DNA of 64,000 nucleotides from Leptospira fainei serovar Hurstbridge str. BUT 6 (GTDB taxonomy: Bacteria > Spirochaetota > Leptospiria > Leptospirales > Leptospiraceae), in NCBI RefSeq assembly GCF_000306235.2, contig NZ_AKWZ02000003.1, forward strand, positions 124,001 to 188,000, in the 5' to 3' direction. A program made the position numbers and the translations under genes. Every line of letters starts with the position of its first letter. Within the stretch, counting starts at the first letter, position 1. This document shows positions 15,352 through 24,367 of the stretch, one piece after another. The notes beneath the pieces are model-generated. The model was not told where the DNA came from and made no database searches. It worked only from the letters and a program-made list of their open reading frames with translations.

Positions 15352-16731
15352 TTAGCTTTTCGGCTTATCAAAAGTCACTGTAACTACGGCTCCACCTTCC
15401 GGATGATTCTCGATTTTCAGTTCGGATCCGGAAAGATAGTATTTCAATCTTTCCGATATATTGCCAAGGGTTCTGGAATGATTTACGGTGGATTTAACTC
15501 CTTCACCGTTATCCCGAATCGTTATCGTCGTTCTATCTCCGACAATCAGCGCATTAACCCAGATTTTTCCTCTTCCGTCTCTGTCTCGAATTCCATGGAT
15601 ATAAGAATTTTCCACTAAAGGTTGTAGAATCAAAGGAGGCAGAACGCTTTTTCGGAAATCACCTTCTTTGGAAATTTCCACGTCCATAAAATCTTGAAAG
15701 CGCAATTTCAATAGATTAATGTAATTTTCCATAAATTGCCATTCTATGTCGAACGGGACCAATTGCTTACTCGCATTGTCGATGAGAAAGCGATAGTTTT
15801 CCGCCAACATTAAGATCGCGGAATCGGCCAGAGCTGAATTCGTTTCCAAATAAGAATGTATGATACTGAGAGTATTAAAGAGAAAATGAGGACTCATACG
15901 ATCTTGGAATGTCTTGAGGCTATGTTCGGCCAGGCGCGCTTTCTCTTCCGCCTCTTTTCTTTCGGTGATTTCGTTACGTATTACTAAATATTGAAACGGT
16001 TTTCCTTTTTCGTCGAAGATAGGGGAAATCGTAGTATCCACCCAATAAAAGCGCCCGTCCTTAGCTTTGTTGCGTATTTCTCCACGCCAAATTTTTCCTC
16101 TGGAGATGGTTTGCCAAAGGTTTCGGAAAAATTCCGTATCATGATAGCCGGAGTTGATAATTCTGTGATTCTGCCCCAAAAGTTCGTCCTTTGAGTATCC
16201 GCTGATTTTGCAAAAATTATCGTTCGAATAAATGATCGTTCCTCGTTTGTCAGTGATGGCGACGATCGATACTGCGTTAAGAGCGGTTTGAAAATCAGAA
16301 AGGATCTTTACGGATTTTTGGAGATTTTGTTCAACATCCACCCTCTGGGTGACGTCGATCCCGATGATCCAATTGTTTTGCTTCAGATGAGAAGATTGTG
16401 CGGGAACTCTCGACCAGGAGACGGTTTTCGTTTCGTTTCCTTTCGTTCTTAACTTTATTTCCCAGTTTTCAAAATGATTCTCGGATTTTAATAAAATCTC
16501 AGTAACCGATTTGCGGTATTCTTTATCGGGTAATAAAAGGGCAAAAAAATGCTCAGCGTCCTCGGTGGCTTCCTGAAACGAATATCCGGTGACTTTCTCC
16601 AATTCCCGGTTCCAGAAAGCGATTCTGGAGTGTTCGTCGATTGCCATGATCAAGACCGGGATATTTTCCAATACGCTAAGAATTCCGGATCCATTTTCGA
16701 ATATTCGATTATAGAAATTCGCTTCGCTCAT
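15352..16731 (-). CDS. PAS-PAS LytS-type sensor histidine kinase
   Basis: A 459-residue soluble kinase with no membrane helix. PAS1 spans ~15-130 and PAS2 ~145-262, the latter with the long HRIINSGYH...LWQTISRGKIWRGEI pattern typical of oxygen/redox-type PAS domains. A short coiled linker leads to the LytS-family phospho-acceptor segment RMSPHFLFNTLSIIHSYL (His282). The ATPase follows, with N-box QPLVENSYIHG (Asn375) and G-box IRDNGEGV. It pairs with the LytTR regulator just downstream. Being cytoplasmic, it probably senses an internal redox or small-molecule cue; cofactor binding is not provable from sequence alone. Confidence 0.9.
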   Translation of the reverse strand: MSEANFYNRIFENGSGILSVLENIPVLIMAIDEHSRIAFWNRELEKVTGYSFQEATEDAEHFFALLLPDKEYRKSVTEILLKSENHFENWEIKLRTKGNETKTVSWSRVPAQSSHLKQNNWIIGIDVTQRVDVEQNLQKSVKILSDFQTALNAVSIVAITDKRGTIIYSNDNFCKISGYSKDELLGQNHRIINSGYHDTEFFRNLWQTISRGKIWRGEIRNKAKDGRFYWVDTTISPIFDEKGKPFQYLVIRNEITERKEAEEKARLAEHSLKTFQDRMSPHFLFNTLSIIHSYLETNSALADSAILMLAENYRFLIDNASKQLVPFDIEWQFMENYINLLKLRFQDFMDVEISKEGDFRKSVLPPLILQPLVENSYIHGIRDRDGRGKIWVNALIVGDRTTITIRDNGEGVKSTVNHSRTLGNISERLKYYLSGSELKIENHPEGGAVVTVTFDKPKS

Positions 16732-17223
16732 AATTTTTACCCAAATTTAGATCTTTCGTGCAACTTGACTATACACAACGGTCCCGATCGCATGATTCTA
16801 AGCGATTTTTGAATTTTTTTAGATGGGTTTAATTGTTGCCGAGTTCTTTAGCTGCGGATTGAAAAAAGTCTGTTTTGTAATATTCTATTTTATCCTTTCT
16901 CTTCATAAAAAATTACGGCTGAAGAACCGCTGAACAAACCTTGGCATTTATATTTATCCGTAAATAGACAATTGTCAACCGGATATTTATTAATTTTACT
17001 TTGCGTTTGACCTATTTTTTGAATTTCTATTCAGTATGCCGGGGAAAAGCCTGAGACGCCGAGCCTTGGTTGTTAATCGAATAAAAATTCCCTAATGGAA
17101 TATTTTAGAAATAAAAAATTGTAGATGGTCGTTCCTATCTAATTATGAATTGTTGAAGTGATTTTCAGAACTTATGCGCTTTTTAATAAAATTTTAAAGG
17201 GGAATTTCTCTTAAAGGTTGCGA
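16732..17223. other. AT-rich divergent intergenic region
   Basis: About 490 bases separate the LytS-like kinase and the ABC exporter operon, which diverge. It is strongly AT-rich, with no open frame of note and no perfect long inverted repeat. Promoters for both units should be here, but I cannot single one out with confidence. AAAGG at 17213-17217 is the ribosome-binding site of the exporter's first gene. Confidence 0.4.
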
Positions 17224-18039
17224 ATGAATAAGTTAATAGTTTTTTTCCGATTTCTTTACTCGTCCCGAAAGGGAAAGATTGCGATTGCCATATTCGGATT
17301 GGGTCTTTTTTTTCTCGGTGTTTTTCTCATCGCGAAGATCGGTTTCGGCAGAAGATCGATATCTCCTCGGACCGGCCCGATTGTGGAGCTCGTTTACGCA
17401 TTGGGAACGGTTAAATCCGATCGAATCTATCATATGAAATTCGGTATAGCGTCCGAGATCAAAAAACTATTCATTAAAGAAGGCGATATTTTAAAAGCGG
17501 GAACCGAATTAATGGTTTCGGATTCCGGTGCATTATTCCGGGCTCCGTTCGACGGAACGGTGACAACTTTGTCCTATCAAGAAGCGGAGGTTGTCATGCC
17601 GGGGATTTCCGTCTTAACGATGATGGATTTGAAGAAGATTTACGTTCTATTGTCCCTGGACCAAGATTCTATGCTTCGTCTTCGAGTGGGTCAGCCTGCC
17701 GAATTGAGTTTTGAAACTCTGCGCGGGATGAAATTACACGGTAAGGTAACGAAGGTATATCCTTCCGACGGGCAATTTTTCGTAAGGATTGAAGTGGATT
17801 CCATGCCTCAGGGAGTTCTTCCGGAAATGACGGCAGACGTAGCCGTAGAAGTAGATCGAAAATCGAACGTGCTACTAATTCCGATTACCTCCATCGAAAA
17901 AGGCAGGATTCAGATAAAGCGAGACGGTAAAACGTTCTGGATACCTGCGAAGGTCGGGGCCGTAGACGGAGAGTGGTGCGAAGTATTGGAAAATTCAATC
18001 CTTCCGACGGATATCGTATACATTCAAGAAGGGAGGTGA
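17224..18039 (+). CDS. HlyD/DevB-like membrane fusion protein of ABC exporter
   Basis: A 271-residue periplasmic adaptor starting at the ATG after AAAGG; a TTG two codons earlier is less likely. One N-terminal membrane helix (IAIAIFGLGLFFLGVFLIA) anchors it. A split biotinyl-lipoyl domain follows (IKKLFIKEGDILKAGTELMV and the FDGTVTTLSYQEAEVV half), then a beta-barrel (VLLSLDQDSMLRLRVGQPAEL). It lacks the long coiled-coil hairpin of many TolC-dependent adaptors. It is the first gene of an adaptor-permease-ATPase-lipoprotein operon, the order of cyanobacterial DevBCA exporters. Confidence 0.82.
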   Translation: MNKLIVFFRFLYSSRKGKIAIAIFGLGLFFLGVFLIAKIGFGRRSISPRTGPIVELVYALGTVKSDRIYHMKFGIASEIKKLFIKEGDILKAGTELMVSDSGALFRAPFDGTVTTLSYQEAEVVMPGISVLTMMDLKKIYVLLSLDQDSMLRLRVGQPAELSFETLRGMKLHGKVTKVYPSDGQFFVRIEVDSMPQGVLPEMTADVAVEVDRKSNVLLIPITSIEKGRIQIKRDGKTFWIPAKVGAVDGEWCEVLENSILPTDIVYIQEGR

Positions 18040-18046
18040 TAGAGAC

Positions 18047-19306
18047 ATGCTGTTCTTAGCTATCCGACAATTATTGAGCCGACCGCAGCAGACGTTTTTG
18101 ACCTTTCTTGGTATCTTATTGGGAACGGCGGCGTACTGTTCGTTTTCAGGAATCATGATCGGGTTTCAAGAGTATATCACCGATCAATTGGTGAATAATG
18201 ACGCACAAATTCGAATTTCTCCTCGAGACGATGTGCTCAAAGTCGAGACCTTTCAAGGAGTTTTTTTTCCCGAGTCGGTTGCGGTTCGTTGGATTAAGCC
18301 TCCTTCCGGTAAAACCGATTCGAACCAATTGACGAACGCAAACGGTTGGTTCTTGAAATTGGACGAGGATGATCGTGTAGAAGCATACGCGCCTCAGTTG
18401 AATCAACAGTTGATCTTTAAATTCGGCAAACAAACTCTTCCGGGAAAACTTCAGGGCGTCGATCCCGTTCGGCAGATGAGAGTGACCACGATCGGCAATT
18501 ATGTTGAACAAGGTAATTTTAGGGACTTAGATCGAGGAGGAGATATGATCTTCGTCGGTTCCGGCTTGTTGGAAAAGCTCGGCGCTAGTCTTGGCGATAC
18601 AGTTCAAGTCGTAACCGCGCAAGGAAATGTGGTCCATGTAAAGGTCGGCGGAGTGATTCGCGTCGGGAATAAGATGATCGACGATACTGCCGTTTATGCG
18701 TCTCTGAGGACCGTCCAACGGATTACTCAGGCAAACGGCGTCGTTTCGGAGATCGCTATCCGACTTAAAGACTTATCTCAGGCTGCGGATGTAGCCACGG
18801 AATGGTCTTTCTTTACCAGAGATAAGGTACAAAGCTGGGATCAGGCCTATGAAAATATCCTGGCCGTATTCAATACTCAAAATATAGTCCGAAATACCAC
18901 CACATTTACGATCATGCTCGTAGTTGCATTCGGAATATATAATATTCTAAACATGGTGGTAAATCAGAAAAAAAGGGAAATTGCGATCTTACGATCTATC
19001 GGATTCGACGAAAAGGATACCATCGTGTTATTCGTGATCCAAGGATTGCTTCTCGGATTTTTAGGTGCGATCAGCGGGCTGCTCGTGGGTGCGACTGCCT
19101 GTTACTATTTGGACGGATATCCTATCGGAGGCTCTTCTAGTTCGAAAGGTGCGATGATGTCTAGCGTTATGCGAATTTCCTGGAATCCGCTGATCTATAT
19201 CAAAGCATTCTCGATTGCACAAATCTCCGCGGCAGTAGCTGCATTTATTCCTGCAAGGTCAGCCTCTAAACTTTCGCCTGTGGAAATTATTCGCGGTAGC
19301 ACATAA
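18047..19306 (+). CDS. MacB/DevC-like ABC transporter permease (FtsX domain)
   Basis: A 419-residue permease with a strong GGGAGGTGA ribosome-binding site at 18031-18039. There is one N-terminal helix (FLTFLGILLGTAAYCSFSG) and a large periplasmic MacB_PCD-like domain (~40-270, including PGKLQGVDPVRQM and LLEKLGASLGDTVQV). Three C-terminal helices form the FtsX domain (IMLVVAFGIYNILNMVVNQKKREIAILRSIGFDE). That last coupling segment is the hallmark of MacB/LolCE permeases, which act by mechanotransmission rather than by a membrane channel. It works with the adaptor upstream and the ATPase downstream. Confidence 0.9.
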   Translation: MLFLAIRQLLSRPQQTFLTFLGILLGTAAYCSFSGIMIGFQEYITDQLVNNDAQIRISPRDDVLKVETFQGVFFPESVAVRWIKPPSGKTDSNQLTNANGWFLKLDEDDRVEAYAPQLNQQLIFKFGKQTLPGKLQGVDPVRQMRVTTIGNYVEQGNFRDLDRGGDMIFVGSGLLEKLGASLGDTVQVVTAQGNVVHVKVGGVIRVGNKMIDDTAVYASLRTVQRITQANGVVSEIAIRLKDLSQAADVATEWSFFTRDKVQSWDQAYENILAVFNTQNIVRNTTTFTIMLVVAFGIYNILNMVVNQKKREIAILRSIGFDEKDTIVLFVIQGLLLGFLGAISGLLVGATACYYLDGYPIGGSSSSKGAMMSSVMRISWNPLIYIKAFSIAQISAAVAAFIPARSASKLSPVEIIRGST

Positions 19307-19314
19307 GGAAGATC

Positions 19315-20016
19315 ATGAATAATAACGATATTTCGATATTTTGTACGGATTTAAGTAAAAGCTTCGGAGAACCGCCCATCGAGGTCGTGAGTAATATCAA
19401 TTTCGATCTGAAAAAAGGAGAATTTGTTTCTCTTACGGGGAGATCGGGTTCGGGTAAATCGACTTTGTTGTACATGCTGAGTGGATTGGATCAACCGAGC
19501 GGTGGGAAGGTCTTTTTGGATGGGATCGACCTTTTTGGAATGGGAAGCGTAGAATCCCATCGTTTTAGAAACCAGCATATCGGCTTCGTATTTCAGTTTC
19601 ACTATCTTTTGCCTGAATTGACCGCTATCGAGAACGTTTTGATGCCGGCTAGAAAAACGAATCAACACGGAAAAAAGAAGGAATATGCGCGGGAGTTGTT
19701 TCGAGAGTTCGAATTGGAGTCCTGTAGAGATAAATTTCCCTCTCAAATGTCCGGCGGGGAACAGCAGAGAACCGCGATTGCCAGATCATTAATAATGAAT
19801 CCGAGTTTTCTCTTTGCCGACGAGCCGACGGGAAATTTGGATACGGTTAACGGCGATAAGGCGATGGAAATTTTTAGAAGAATTAATAAAGAAAATAAAA
19901 CCACCATTTTATACGTAACCCATGATCCGGATTATGCCGCGCTCGCGAATCGACAGATCCACTTAGTGGATGGAAAAGTGGAATCGGATAAATTGCAAAA
20001 TCAAGTGCCGGTGTGA
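19315..20016 (+). CDS. LolD/MacB-type ABC transporter ATPase
   Basis: A 233-residue nucleotide-binding subunit with every motif in place: Walker A GRSGSGKST (42-50), Q-loop FVFQFHYLLPE (Gln94), signature MSGGEQQR (145-152), Walker B LFADEPTGNLD (166-176) and the H-loop VTHDP (His203). The eight-base gap after the permease gene and the GGAAG site show co-translation in one operon. It powers the MacB/DevC-like permease at the inner membrane. The cargo is not indicated by sequence; candidates are lipoproteins, glycolipids or small amphiphiles. Confidence 0.93.
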   Translation: MNNNDISIFCTDLSKSFGEPPIEVVSNINFDLKKGEFVSLTGRSGSGKSTLLYMLSGLDQPSGGKVFLDGIDLFGMGSVESHRFRNQHIGFVFQFHYLLPELTAIENVLMPARKTNQHGKKKEYARELFREFELESCRDKFPSQMSGGEQQRTAIARSLIMNPSFLFADEPTGNLDTVNGDKAMEIFRRINKENKTTILYVTHDPDYAALANRQIHLVDGKVESDKLQNQVPV

Positions 20017-20062
20017 CCGCGAATTCGATGGGGCCCGGTTAAAGAAAAGGAGAGAAGAGAGA

Positions 20063-20914
20063 ATGAAAAAGGAAATCATGATTATTCTTATCGGGATCGG
20101 AGTATTTTCGCTTTTAACTTGCCAAGGCTCGATTCGGAGCGGAGCGAAGGAATTCGATTCTCCGACGAAAAAATTCGCCGCTGTCATAGGTAAAACGGCG
20201 AAAGAATATTTTAAATCGCCTCGAGAAAAGAAGTCGAAATGGAAAGTCACTCTGTACGGTGTCGAAGGAATTCCAAGCTTCGAGGAATCTTTGGATGATT
20301 CCCTCTTGGATCGGCAGTTAAAGTTGATTTACATGCAGAAGCCCGAGTTGCAAGCTTTGGATAAGAAAATTAATCTTTTGGACGGCGGAAGCCTTAAAAT
20401 CGCTCCGATTCCTCAGCCGCCAGAAACATTACTCACGGCTAATTTAGGAAAAATTTATTTGGATAAAGCTGCGGAGATAGCGACTAAATCGGCAAAATCC
20501 AACGGTTTATCTCTCGAATTCTCTACGGAGGATTCCAAGGAAGGTGAACTTCAAATATTAATCTTCCTTCAAAATGATCCGCCGGTTTTTACTAGAGCCG
20601 GAATAGAGCCGGATTCGAAAGAAGGACATAGGAGACTCGATGCGTCGATTCGAGTTAGTATGTCCGTGTATGATAAAGAGAAAGGTCCGGGTATCGAATC
20701 CTTTCGGTGTCAAAAACGATTTTTAACTAAATATCCGAGCGATTGGTTTATATTGGATTGGTATTTTCCGTCCGGAAAAACTTCTTTCGTAGAAAGTTTA
20801 TTGGAAAAAGGGATTCCAATAAGAGAAAACATTTCAAAACCTAGTTCAGATTTATTTTCCGTTAGGCGAGCATTGGACGAATGTTGGAAAGAGTTAGCGA
20901 AGGAAATTCGTTAA
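20063..20914 (+). CDS. Predicted lipoprotein of the ABC exporter operon
   Basis: A 283-residue protein of unknown family. The ATG at 20063 follows AAGGAG and gives MKKEIMIILIGIGVFSLLTC, a lipoprotein signal with Cys20; the frame is open upstream but that part is not protein-like. The mature region is mixed alpha/beta with basic stretches and no recognisable domain (segments GAKEFDSPTKKFAAVIGKT and DWFILDWYFPSGKTSF stand out). It follows the ATPase gene within 50 bases, so it is likely a cargo receptor, accessory factor or substrate of the exporter. Its function is unknown. Confidence 0.7.
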   Translation: MKKEIMIILIGIGVFSLLTCQGSIRSGAKEFDSPTKKFAAVIGKTAKEYFKSPREKKSKWKVTLYGVEGIPSFEESLDDSLLDRQLKLIYMQKPELQALDKKINLLDGGSLKIAPIPQPPETLLTANLGKIYLDKAAEIATKSAKSNGLSLEFSTEDSKEGELQILIFLQNDPPVFTRAGIEPDSKEGHRRLDASIRVSMSVYDKEKGPGIESFRCQKRFLTKYPSDWFILDWYFPSGKTSFVESLLEKGIPIRENISKPSSDLFSVRRALDECWKELAKEIR

Positions 20915-20936
20915 TCAGATATTTCCATTTTATCGG

Positions 20937-20979
20937 AGTTCGGATAGTCGATCATTTAATTTCATCCACTATCCGAACT
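20937..20979. terminator. 12-bp inverted repeat after the exporter operon
   Basis: The arms AGTTCGGATAGT (20937-20948) and ACTATCCGAACT (20968-20979) are perfect complements, separated by 19 bases. It lies just after the exporter lipoprotein, before a convergent gene. No long T-run follows; it may be a terminator or a protein-binding site. Confidence 0.5.
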
Positions 20980-20988
20980 GAGTTGTTT

Positions 20989-21013
20989 ACTGGAGATTAT
21001 TATAATCTCCAGT
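20989..21013. terminator. 12-bp near-perfect palindrome overlapping a stop codon
   Basis: The arms ACTGGAGATTAT and ATAATCTCCAGT are separated by a single base. The palindrome covers the last three codons (Trp-Arg-Leu) and the TAA of the small lipoprotein on the minus strand. With a one-base spacer an RNA hairpin would need to open two or three central pairs. A bidirectional terminator or a binding site are both possible. Confidence 0.45.
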
Positions 21014-21308
21014 GAGAAGGGCGACCTAGGTTATGGTATCTCGCTCCCGGAACGAAGAAAGGGTTATGGCCTGAGCCGCGAGATCCTTGATTATAAGAAT
21101 GCAAGTTTTGATTCCCATAATAATTCCCATAACGATACGGATAGTAGGATCGATTGCAAGAATATGCAACGTTTCCATTGCAATTATTCGTGCTTTGGCC
21201 GTATGCTTCGTCGTACTGGTTCGGAAAGGTGGCGCATCCGCTCAGGAAAAGTAACATTAATCCGATACCGCTCAGTCGAATTAAAGTCGTAATTAAGGAG
21301 AGTTTCAT
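21000..21308 (-). CDS. Small Asn/Tyr/Gly-rich lipoprotein
   Basis: A 102-residue predicted lipoprotein. GGGAGG seven bases before the ATG supports the start. The signal peptide ends in LFLSGC (Cys25), a standard lipobox. The mature part is low-complexity, rich in Asn, Tyr, Gly and Ser (YYPYRYGNYYGNQ, SYNQGSRGSGHN) with two further cysteines. Nothing suggests an enzyme; it is probably a disordered surface or periplasmic lipoprotein. I do not recognise a family. Confidence 0.7.
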   Translation of the reverse strand: MKLSLITTLIRLSGIGLMLLFLSGCATFPNQYDEAYGQSTNNCNGNVAYSCNRSYYPYRYGNYYGNQNLHSYNQGSRGSGHNPFFVPGARYHNLGRPSHWRL

Positions 21309-21399
21309 AGGATTTCCTCCCGACTCTGCCTAGTGAGACCTAAACATTCGTGACTTTCTTTCCGAAATGAAAGAAAGTTTTCGGATGTTCGGAAATATA

Positions 21400-21801
21400 T
21401 TATAGAGATAATAATCCGAAGAGAACGATTCCGACTCCTCCTAAATTTGCCATTACTCCGATAGCGCCTAACGCCTTTCCGATCATCGGATTCTCGCGGA
21501 ATTCGTCCTTTATTCCTTGTAACCAGTTTGCCGTATCTTTTAAAGCTAGGAATAAGGAGGAAGCAGCGAGTAGTCCGGCTCCCCAAAAGGCCAGAACAGT
21601 GGACAAACCGATATGCTGGAAAGACGCTGCGAGTCCCAATAGGATCGCTGCCTGCATTAACGGGCCGATATGCGCAGCCTGTAAATAGCGGGAAGGAAAT
21701 TCTTTCGTTTTACGTGCGACTGCGTACGGAAATCCAAACAGACTGCCATATGCTAAATTTAAAATTCCGGAGACTACAAGGATCTTTTCTGGTGGAGACA
21801 T
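21400..21801 (-). CDS. Four-helix membrane protein, weakly like styrene-oxide isomerase/HAB mutase
   Basis: A 133-residue protein preceded by AGAGGA. It has about four membrane helices (ILVVSGILNLAYGSLFGFPY; LMQAAILLGLAASF; VLAFWGAGLLAASSLFLAL; ALGAIGVMANLGGVGIVLF). The segment LQAAHIGPLMQAAILLG recalls the AH-x-GP-x-x-N/Q motif of StyC-type styrene-oxide isomerase and hydroxylaminobenzene mutase, which are also four-helix proteins with a heme-binding His in this region. That link is pattern memory only. Otherwise it is a hypothetical inner-membrane protein. Confidence 0.6.
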   Translation of the reverse strand: MSPPEKILVVSGILNLAYGSLFGFPYAVARKTKEFPSRYLQAAHIGPLMQAAILLGLAASFQHIGLSTVLAFWGAGLLAASSLFLALKDTANWLQGIKDEFRENPMIGKALGAIGVMANLGGVGIVLFGLLSL

Positions 21802-21923
21802 TCGATATTCCTCTTTTCCGACGTATTTGAATCGACAAATGAGATTTGGTCCATCATTTTACGTTTTTAGGATTTGTTTTAAAGGTTAAACTTACTATTA
21901 CGCAACGGACTTACTATATGGTT

Positions 21924-24176
21924 CTATCCCGAAAGCGAATCGCTTTTCAGAATTTCCAGCAGGGCAGAGTAGACTTCCGAAGCTTTATATGGTTTGTCTA
22001 AGAATGCTTTAATTCCTTTCATTCGTAAAATTTCTTTTTTTTCTTTTTCGAGATTTCCGGAAGTGATAATTATATTCACTTTCGGATTAAATTGGAGGAG
22101 TAGGTCGATTAAAGTTTCTCCACCCATTCCCGGCATTCCTAGGTCCGTTATGATTACGTCGAATTTTTCCGGGGCTTCTTTATAAAAAGCAAGAGCTCCT
22201 TCTCCGGTCTTTCTGGTCCAGACATTCGAACCGGCAAGCGTCAATATTTCCTGAAGGACTTCCAGAACCAATTCCTCGTCGTCGACTATTAGAATATTAA
22301 GATTTATCTTTTTTGAATTATCCTCTTCTTTTCGAATCGCATCGACGGCCGTTCGAATCGCGGGGAAAAAAAGGGAAAATTTCGTCCCTTTTTCCAGCTC
22401 CGATTCGACTTCGATAAATCCCGAGTGTTCCGTTATGATTCCTCTTACGATCGATAATCCGAGTCCTGTTCCACTGTTCCCTTTCGTAGTAAAAAAGGGT
22501 TCGAAGATTCTTTCCTTATTTTCAGCCTTCATACCGATACCGGTATCCGTAATGTCGATTTCGATATAATTGTCCGCATTCGCTCCCGGAAATCTAGATC
22601 GAAGTATTCTTCCGCTAATGATTCCGCCTCGGACGTAAACATTTCCTCCGCCGGGCATCGCATCCTTGGCATTCAGTATTAGGTTGAGAACGGCTTGATG
22701 CAAATGTCCGGAGTCGCCTAAAATAATTCCGTTTAGAGAATGAAAATCGGTTTCCAGATGAATATTTTTAGGAAGGGAAAACCGCATCATATCCGTAACT
22801 TCCTTTAGTAAAGGCGCGATTGAAATCGGCTTCATTTCGGTCGAACCTGGGCTCGCGAATAATAGAAGTTGTCTCGTAATCGCCTTCCCGCGTTCGGACG
22901 CCTCTATAATTCGATTGGCATGTTTCTTAAGAGCAGGGTCCGATTTACAAATCTGACGAATGACGTCCGCAGTTCCGAGAATCATCGTTAGCAGATTGTT
23001 GAAATCATGGGCGATTCCGCCCGCTAACAAACCGATGCTTTCCATTTTCTGAGCTTGTCGAAGGGTGCGCTCCGCCGCAGTTCGTTCTGAAATATCCCTA
23101 ACGATTCCTTGTAAATGTCCGGAATCCAAGTAACGCGCACTTATTTCAACGGATATTGGTTTCTTATCCTTTCTGATTAATTTGCGTTCCAATATCATGG
23201 ATTTGCGATCTTGAAGATTGAAGCCTCGTAAAGGAGTGGCAGCGAGATCTTCCGGTTGGATCAAATCCTTTATATTAAGAGTTAGTAATTCTTCTCTGCT
23301 ATACCCGAGCATTTTGCTTCCACTCGGATTAATTTCCAATAACTTCCCGTCCGTATTGGCGACAAAAATCCCGTCCGACGCATTTTCGACCAAATCCCGA
23401 TATTTACTCTCGCTCTTACTCCTCCCTTCCTCAAATTTTTGATACTGGATGGCTAAACGCACGAGGTAAGCAGCAAAGAAGATCAGTCGTAAATCGCGAT
23501 CTTTAGGCTTGTGAACTTTCTTATAGTAGATGGCGAAAGTGCCGAGGACATCGCCTTCCGGAGAATAAATCGGCTGAGACCAGCAAGCTCTCAGCCCGTA
23601 ATTCATAGTTAAATATTTATAATCTTTCCATAATGGATCCGTATGAATGTCCGTAACGACGACTAATTTTCCCTTAAAAGCGGAAGTTCCGCAGGAGCCG
23701 GCCCTAGGACCGATTTTAATTCCTTCTAGAGATTTTATGTACGGCTTCGGAAGACTAGGTGAAATGCCTGTTTCAATGCGATCCCTTTCTTTGTTCAGTA
23801 GCATGATTGAAGTCTGCATTTCGGGAGAGAATTTTTCGATCGTCGCAAGTAATTTATTTAATAATGAATGTAACGGAGTCGATCGAGGGAGTTCGTCAAA
23901 TAAAATTTGCAGTAACGCTTCAGCTCTTTCTCTTTCTTGCACTGCTTTCCTTAATTCGGCGCGACTGGAAAATGCCAGCTTCTCTCTATCTACGTAAGAG
24001 GAAATGATAGTTGCCGATAAAAACCCAAGAACAAGGAAAATACTGGCGAAACATACCAGAAGTATCGGAGATGAAATTCCGTTTTGGAATGAATGGCCTA
24101 AGTTATGCAGTAAAAATAAAGAAATAACTAGTAAAAAGAAAAGCCCTAGTATTATTCTCACGCTTAGCCGATTCAT
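21924..24176 (-). CDS. Hybrid sensor histidine kinase (2TM-GAF-PAS-HisKA-HATPase-REC)
   Basis: A ~750-residue hybrid kinase. I start it at the ATG 12 codons inside an open frame that would otherwise begin at a TTG; neither has a good Shine-Dalgarno. Counting from this ATG, two membrane helices lie at ~8-25 and ~36-60, a GAF domain at ~95-245, and a PAS domain at ~255-365. The H-box GGIAHDFNNLL carries His390. ATPase motifs are NLILNAKDAMPGGG, DTGIGM and GTGLGLSIV. The receiver domain at the end has Asp678 in VIITDLGMPGMGG and a Lys in FLDKPY. The internal receiver suggests a phosphorelay or feedback; no response-regulator gene is adjacent. Confidence 0.9.
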   Translation of the reverse strand: MNRLSVRIILGLFFLLVISLFLLHNLGHSFQNGISSPILLVCFASIFLVLGFLSATIISSYVDREKLAFSSRAELRKAVQERERAEALLQILFDELPRSTPLHSLLNKLLATIEKFSPEMQTSIMLLNKERDRIETGISPSLPKPYIKSLEGIKIGPRAGSCGTSAFKGKLVVVTDIHTDPLWKDYKYLTMNYGLRACWSQPIYSPEGDVLGTFAIYYKKVHKPKDRDLRLIFFAAYLVRLAIQYQKFEEGRSKSESKYRDLVENASDGIFVANTDGKLLEINPSGSKMLGYSREELLTLNIKDLIQPEDLAATPLRGFNLQDRKSMILERKLIRKDKKPISVEISARYLDSGHLQGIVRDISERTAAERTLRQAQKMESIGLLAGGIAHDFNNLLTMILGTADVIRQICKSDPALKKHANRIIEASERGKAITRQLLLFASPGSTEMKPISIAPLLKEVTDMMRFSLPKNIHLETDFHSLNGIILGDSGHLHQAVLNLILNAKDAMPGGGNVYVRGGIISGRILRSRFPGANADNYIEIDITDTGIGMKAENKERIFEPFFTTKGNSGTGLGLSIVRGIITEHSGFIEVESELEKGTKFSLFFPAIRTAVDAIRKEEDNSKKINLNILIVDDEELVLEVLQEILTLAGSNVWTRKTGEGALAFYKEAPEKFDVIITDLGMPGMGGETLIDLLLQFNPKVNIIITSGNLEKEKKEILRMKGIKAFLDKPYKASEVYSALLEILKSDSLSG

Positions 24177-24367
24177 CGCGAATACAGTAACATAGACGGC
24201 GACCCAAGGCAATAGAGATCGTGAAAATTATTGATGAAAGTCCGGATCCGGCGGAGAATCGAGTGATTAGATCGCGCTTAAGTTCCGGGGGATGAATCGC
24301 GGAAGCGACGAAATAGCATCGGATCTATCGGTCTACATGGAAAATTGATCTTTCGAGAAAGATGATT

